A stretch of 64,000 nucleotides of DNA, from assembly GCF_037325665.1 (NCBI RefSeq), contig NC_090248.1, positions 13,051,669-13,115,668 of the forward strand. Direction: 5' to 3'. Shown piece after piece: positions 60,559 through 64,000 of the stretch. The stretch's first letter is position 1. Each line of letters starts with the position of its first letter. The notes under the pieces are model-generated. The model ran no database searches, was not told the origin of the DNA, and saw nothing but the letters and a program-made list of their open reading frames with translations. Position numbers and translations under genes: made by a program. The stretch is from Littorina saxatilis (lineage: Eukaryota > Mollusca > Gastropoda > Littorinimorpha > Littorinidae).

Positions 60559-61317
60559 AGGCACAGTAAGCCTCCCGTAAACCATCACAGATACTGTCAG
60601 GCTTTTTACACACAGTACAAACACCCTTCCATTTGAACGCTCATCAAACGGGAACATCCTAGGTGCCCTACATAAAGAGCGAGCAATTTTCAAAGAATTA
60701 ATTTTGCGGATTGTGTCAGAGACAATCGGACCGTGGTGCGTTTTGGCGCTGGACCTAACTTTTAAAATCTAAATAATAAATTGACAGCTTGTTACACAAA
60801 CATTCTTAAATCATAAAAGAATTCTTTTTTCATCAAGACAAGATCAGTACAATTCGAAGTTTTGAAAGTTTGAAAAAAGAAAAGCCCGGAAGCAGGGTCA
60901 TGCAAGGTCGTGGTTCTCATAGCAGACGACGGTTTATGTCTATCGACGCCAGTTCCTCTGAACATTAACAGTCAAAAGCCATCGCTAGAGTTCTTGTGAA
61001 CCACAGGCACAGCCGTTTGTTTCGTGCATAGTCAGAGGTACTTAATAACGTGCTATTGCAGATAAGCTCACAGGGAGTCGCATTCAAATTACTAACTGAC
61101 GGCTACATTGTGAAAAAGGGAAACTTGATCACACGGGTTCACAATGGCTCAGGGGTAAGATAAACCACGCAAAAATAAATTCTTTGAAAATTGCTCGCTC
61201 TTTACGGAGGGCATCTAGGATGTTCCCGTTTGGTGAGCGTTCAAATGGAAGGGTGTTTGTACTGTGTGTAAAAGCCTGACAGTATCTGTGATGGTTTACG
61301 GGAGGCTTACTGTGCCT
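60559..61317. mobile_element. Foldback TTAA element (family E), copy 2
   Basis: Same long inverted arms and TTAA borders (60555-60558, 61318-61321) as copy 1; 45 bp longer. Lies in intron 2 of the secreted-protein gene. Confidence 0.85.
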
Positions 61318-61945
61318 TTAAACTGCAGCTTCATGAGGACAGGTTGTGTGTGTGTGTTTTTATTTATTCTTGTTGTGTGTTTTTATTTATTCAATTTTTA
61401 TTGGGAGGGGGGAGGGGAGATTGATTTTGTTTTGATTTGTATGTGGCTAGAATGGTGGGAGTTAAGGCATTCTGGAAGCAGATTGCCAAACTGAAAACAA
61501 TTTCTTCATTCGCAAGATCTTTCACAGTATTTTTTCAATGTTAATATGTTTCAAGTCAGAGCTCAAAGTGAGGCAGAAAATGTGTAATGCTCTGTTTGCA
61601 AGTCATTCAATCTGTTTGCATGTTCTCTGTGTCAAGAGCAATCTTTTGAAGTCTATATGTATGTGTAAAATATATGTACCGGTAACTAGCTCTAAATGCA
61701 TCCATGTTAAAGAAAAGACATTCGGGGGGACTCCGTTATTGAACAAAAATTAAATTCTCCATCGGAAAAAATAATGAGTAAATACAAGTAGTCACATTTG
61801 TGGGTGCAAATGCATGCACACTTTAAAAAAAACAGCTTGATTTGGTTTATTGTCGTGGTTTTTTTGGTGTGTTAGTGTGTGCTGATTTTTGACACTGCAG
61901 CAGCTCACACCTAATTAAGTTATAACGATGCTGTCATTTGTCCAG

Positions 61946-62122
61946 ATGCCTGCAAAGATGTGACTGAACGTCTGCAGTCCAGGGCAGTTGCGACACCCCC
62001 TCGTCTGGACGAAGTCTGCCAGCCTCAGCTCACGAATCTTAACCTGTACAAGCTCTCTTGTAGGCACCTTGCATCTTCACCACAAGTATCCCTCAACTTT
62101 ACCTTTGAGTTGCCTCTTTGTG
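61946..62122 (+). CDS. Secreted or membrane protein, exon 3
   Basis: Acceptor ATTTGTCCAG, donor GTAATT. Two bases complete Asp, then 58 residues from ACKDVTERLQSRAVATPP to VSLNFTFELPLC and one base. Four cysteines and one sequon (NFT). The open frame, amphipathic beta-like tail and matched phases make this a convincing exon. Confidence 0.72.
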
Positions 62123-63137
62123 GTAATTTGAATAATCTCCTTTTAATTGTTTGATTTAAAACAAATTGTAATTCAATCAAGTTTGCGTTTTAATGAAACA
62201 GATCCTGTGATTGGTCAGAATGCCCCAACTCATTAAAAATTACCGGTCATTAATTGTCGATAACCACTCGCTAAAAAATCCATTAACAACCTGCTGGCGA
62301 GGCGCATCGATACAGCCTCAACTAGTCTCGGTTAGCTTTGAGGGTCATTTTACAAGTAGGAAATATGAAAGCCAACGAAATACCGAGACCATAAGGTATG
62401 CGAAGTGATGACGTCGAATACGTGACGTAAGTTGATGCATGAATTCTTCCGGACTACGTCAGTCAATTCCAAAGATCGTTTTTGTGGTGTAAAGAATTTG
62501 TTTTAGAGTTTGCTGTCTAGAAACCCGTCAAAAAAGAAGGGAAAATGTGTGTGAAAGAAAACAAAACAGGAGCAGAGTGATACGATAGGAATACAGAGAC
62601 ATATTTCTTGGGACTTGACCCTTGCAGGTAGGTGGACTGAAAGTAGTGTGTGAACAGAACAGAACCAATTATGTCTGTTTACAACTGCATGAAAGCAGGA
62701 AAGAGATCGTCGTCAGATTGAATTACAATAACATTAACATGCTTCCATTTGAAACTTCTCGGACTTCATCGTGGATTGACGCCCTCCCAAAGTCTAATTG
62801 AAGCCCTCCGTCGCTTCGCTCCGTGGGGCTTCAATTAGCTTTTGTCGGGCGTCAATCCCAGATGAAGACCTCGGTTAGGCTGCCGTTTTATTTTTTGAAT
62901 AAAAGGAAAATGAAAGGGATGTTGAGCAGTTCATGTTAATTGTTGATGTTTTTCACAATTGTATTTAGAACTAGGCAGGTCACTAAATTACTGAAAGCAG
63001 TACGAGAATCAGTTTTGTTTTAATGTAGTTCAAGCTGTAAGAAACCGTTTCTGGGCACAGATGACAGTTTGTAGAACTCATTTGACTGATTTTTTCCATC
63101 ATAGATTCGTTCTAAATGCAGTGTGATTTGTGTGCAG
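62123..63137 (+). other. Intron 3 of the secreted-protein gene
   Basis: Contains an inverted pair around 62758-62870 (CTTCATCGTGGATTGACGCC against GGCGTCAATCCCAGATGAAG, each beside GTCTAATTGAAGC or its inverse), able to form a stem-loop. Otherwise nothing supported. Confidence 0.4.
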
Positions 63138-63289
63138 CTGCAGAGTTTGCGAATGCATCGACAGCCGTCAAAGTGGATTTCAACGCCAACAGGGATCACC
63201 CGCAGAACTATTTTCAAACCCATCCCATATGCCGACTTTTTAACTACACCGGCAGTGACTTCAGTCACATTTCTGATTTCTCTCAAAAG
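63138..63289 (+). CDS. Secreted or membrane protein, exon 4
   Basis: Acceptor TTTGTGTGCAG; a second usable AG six bases on would drop two residues. Fifty-one residues, AAEFANASTAVKVDFNANRD to SHISDFSQK, with one cysteine and two sequons (NAS, NYT). Donor GTCAGT, phase 0. No stop codon, so the protein continues outside the window. The four exons encode 188 residues with eight cysteines after the signal peptide. Confidence 0.72.
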
Positions 63290-63389
63290 GTCAGTTCCTG
63301 ATCGAAAGGGTCAGTATATTTCCTAGACCAAAGTTTCATTTGAACATGATCACTGATGTAAATTTGCTAGTCATGTATAAAGACGTGAT

Positions 63390-63851
63390 CCCGCAGTGGG
63401 GCACTGCGGTTATGAAATTAAAGGCCCCTCCTGTTTTTGGAACCGCAGGAGCTTTCTAGTTTGCTGTTAGGTAGATTTTTGGTTCCTCTTTCCTGTCATG
63501 CTCTCTTTTTCTTCATGAATTCTTTTCTTTTTTCTGCCTTCTTGCTCATTCATCTGTATTTTTTCCAAAAATCTCTTCTCTTGCCGCTTGTCTCGCGATT
63601 CATGTATAGTTTAATCTGTTAGTGTTCTGATGTAAGTCCAGCAGTAGATAGGTTAAGCCTATTTTAACATACTGGAAACTGGTAATCTTCCAGTAGGTAT
63701 TAATTTAGTTTTACTAAAGCCTGCTGGGACACAAGTAATGGGTTAGTGCATTTGTAAACAGGAATCGCTTGACAAGTGGCCCCCTTCATCCCCCCCTTCC
63801 TCGTCCTGATATGGCTCTGCGTAGTCGGCTGGACGTTAAGCAACAAATTAA
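63390..63851 (+). mobile_element. SINE-like retroposon family C, copy 3
   Basis: Same hairpin head and GACGTTAAGCAACAAAT tail as the other two copies; carries the uninterrupted TTAAGCC site. Its flanking duplication is not clear. Lies in the intron after exon 4. Confidence 0.85.
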
Positions 63852-63896
63852 GTAGATGTGCAACGCCAAGGCACTGCATACCCCAGCGAAAGACAA

Positions 63897-63899
<3 letters not shown>

Positions 63900-63980
<81 letters not shown>

Positions 63981-64000
63981 CACACACACACACACACACA
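63900..64000. repeat. CT microsatellite running into CA repeat
   Basis: About 39 CT units, then CA units to the window end. Confidence 0.95.

Overview
The window looks like nuclear DNA of an invertebrate animal, most likely a marine gastropod mollusc close to Littorina (periwinkles). This rests on split genes with GT-AG introns, an AT-rich background full of microsatellites, and short interspersed and foldback elements of kinds I associate with gastropod genomes. The species is an inference, not a proof. There are no bacterial or phage features, no CRISPR array and no rRNA.

Two genes are supported. (1) A complete minus-strand gene, 38709 down to 13960, has 15 coding exons that join in consistent phase into a 543-residue Dbl-family RhoGEF. 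It has an N-terminal nuclear-localisation region, a DH domain and a PH domain, and is the counterpart of vertebrate NET1/ARHGEF3. A 13.9 kb intron separates exons 3 and 4. A candidate alternative first exon (23976-24296) sits in that intron, where vertebrates place the NET1A first exon. (2) The 5' part of a plus-strand gene, 51535 to beyond 63289, has four exons that encode 188 residues. They make a signal peptide followed by a cysteine-rich, N-glycosylated ectodomain that I do not recognise. The two genes are divergent, about 12.8 kb apart.

Layout: 1-8906 is gene-poor and carries SINEs, a Helitron-like element, a 40-bp minisatellite and a decayed Tigger/pogo transposon. 8907-13959 is probably the 3' UTR and downstream flank of the RhoGEF. 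13960-38709 is the RhoGEF gene; its introns hold two repeat families (called A and B here), a hAT-like element, nested transposons, satellites and long GA tracts. 38710-51534 is intergenic, with a large tandem duplication, two 5'-truncated LINEs with target-site duplications, foldback elements bounded by TTAA and an array rich in TGACCTTGA motifs. 51535-64000 is the secreted/membrane-protein gene, with a GC-rich inverted-repeat element, foldback elements and a hAT-like element in its introns.

The most unusual observations are: tail-only retroposons of about 60-70 bp, each with its own target-site duplication; a 57-bp micro-SINE; a family with TGTAACACGA termini inserted in the middle of a tRNA-like sequence with a CCGG duplication; 360-bp elements whose exact TTAA insertion is proved by an empty site within this window; and a 23-nt perfect inverted match between an intron and an exon of the RhoGEF gene.
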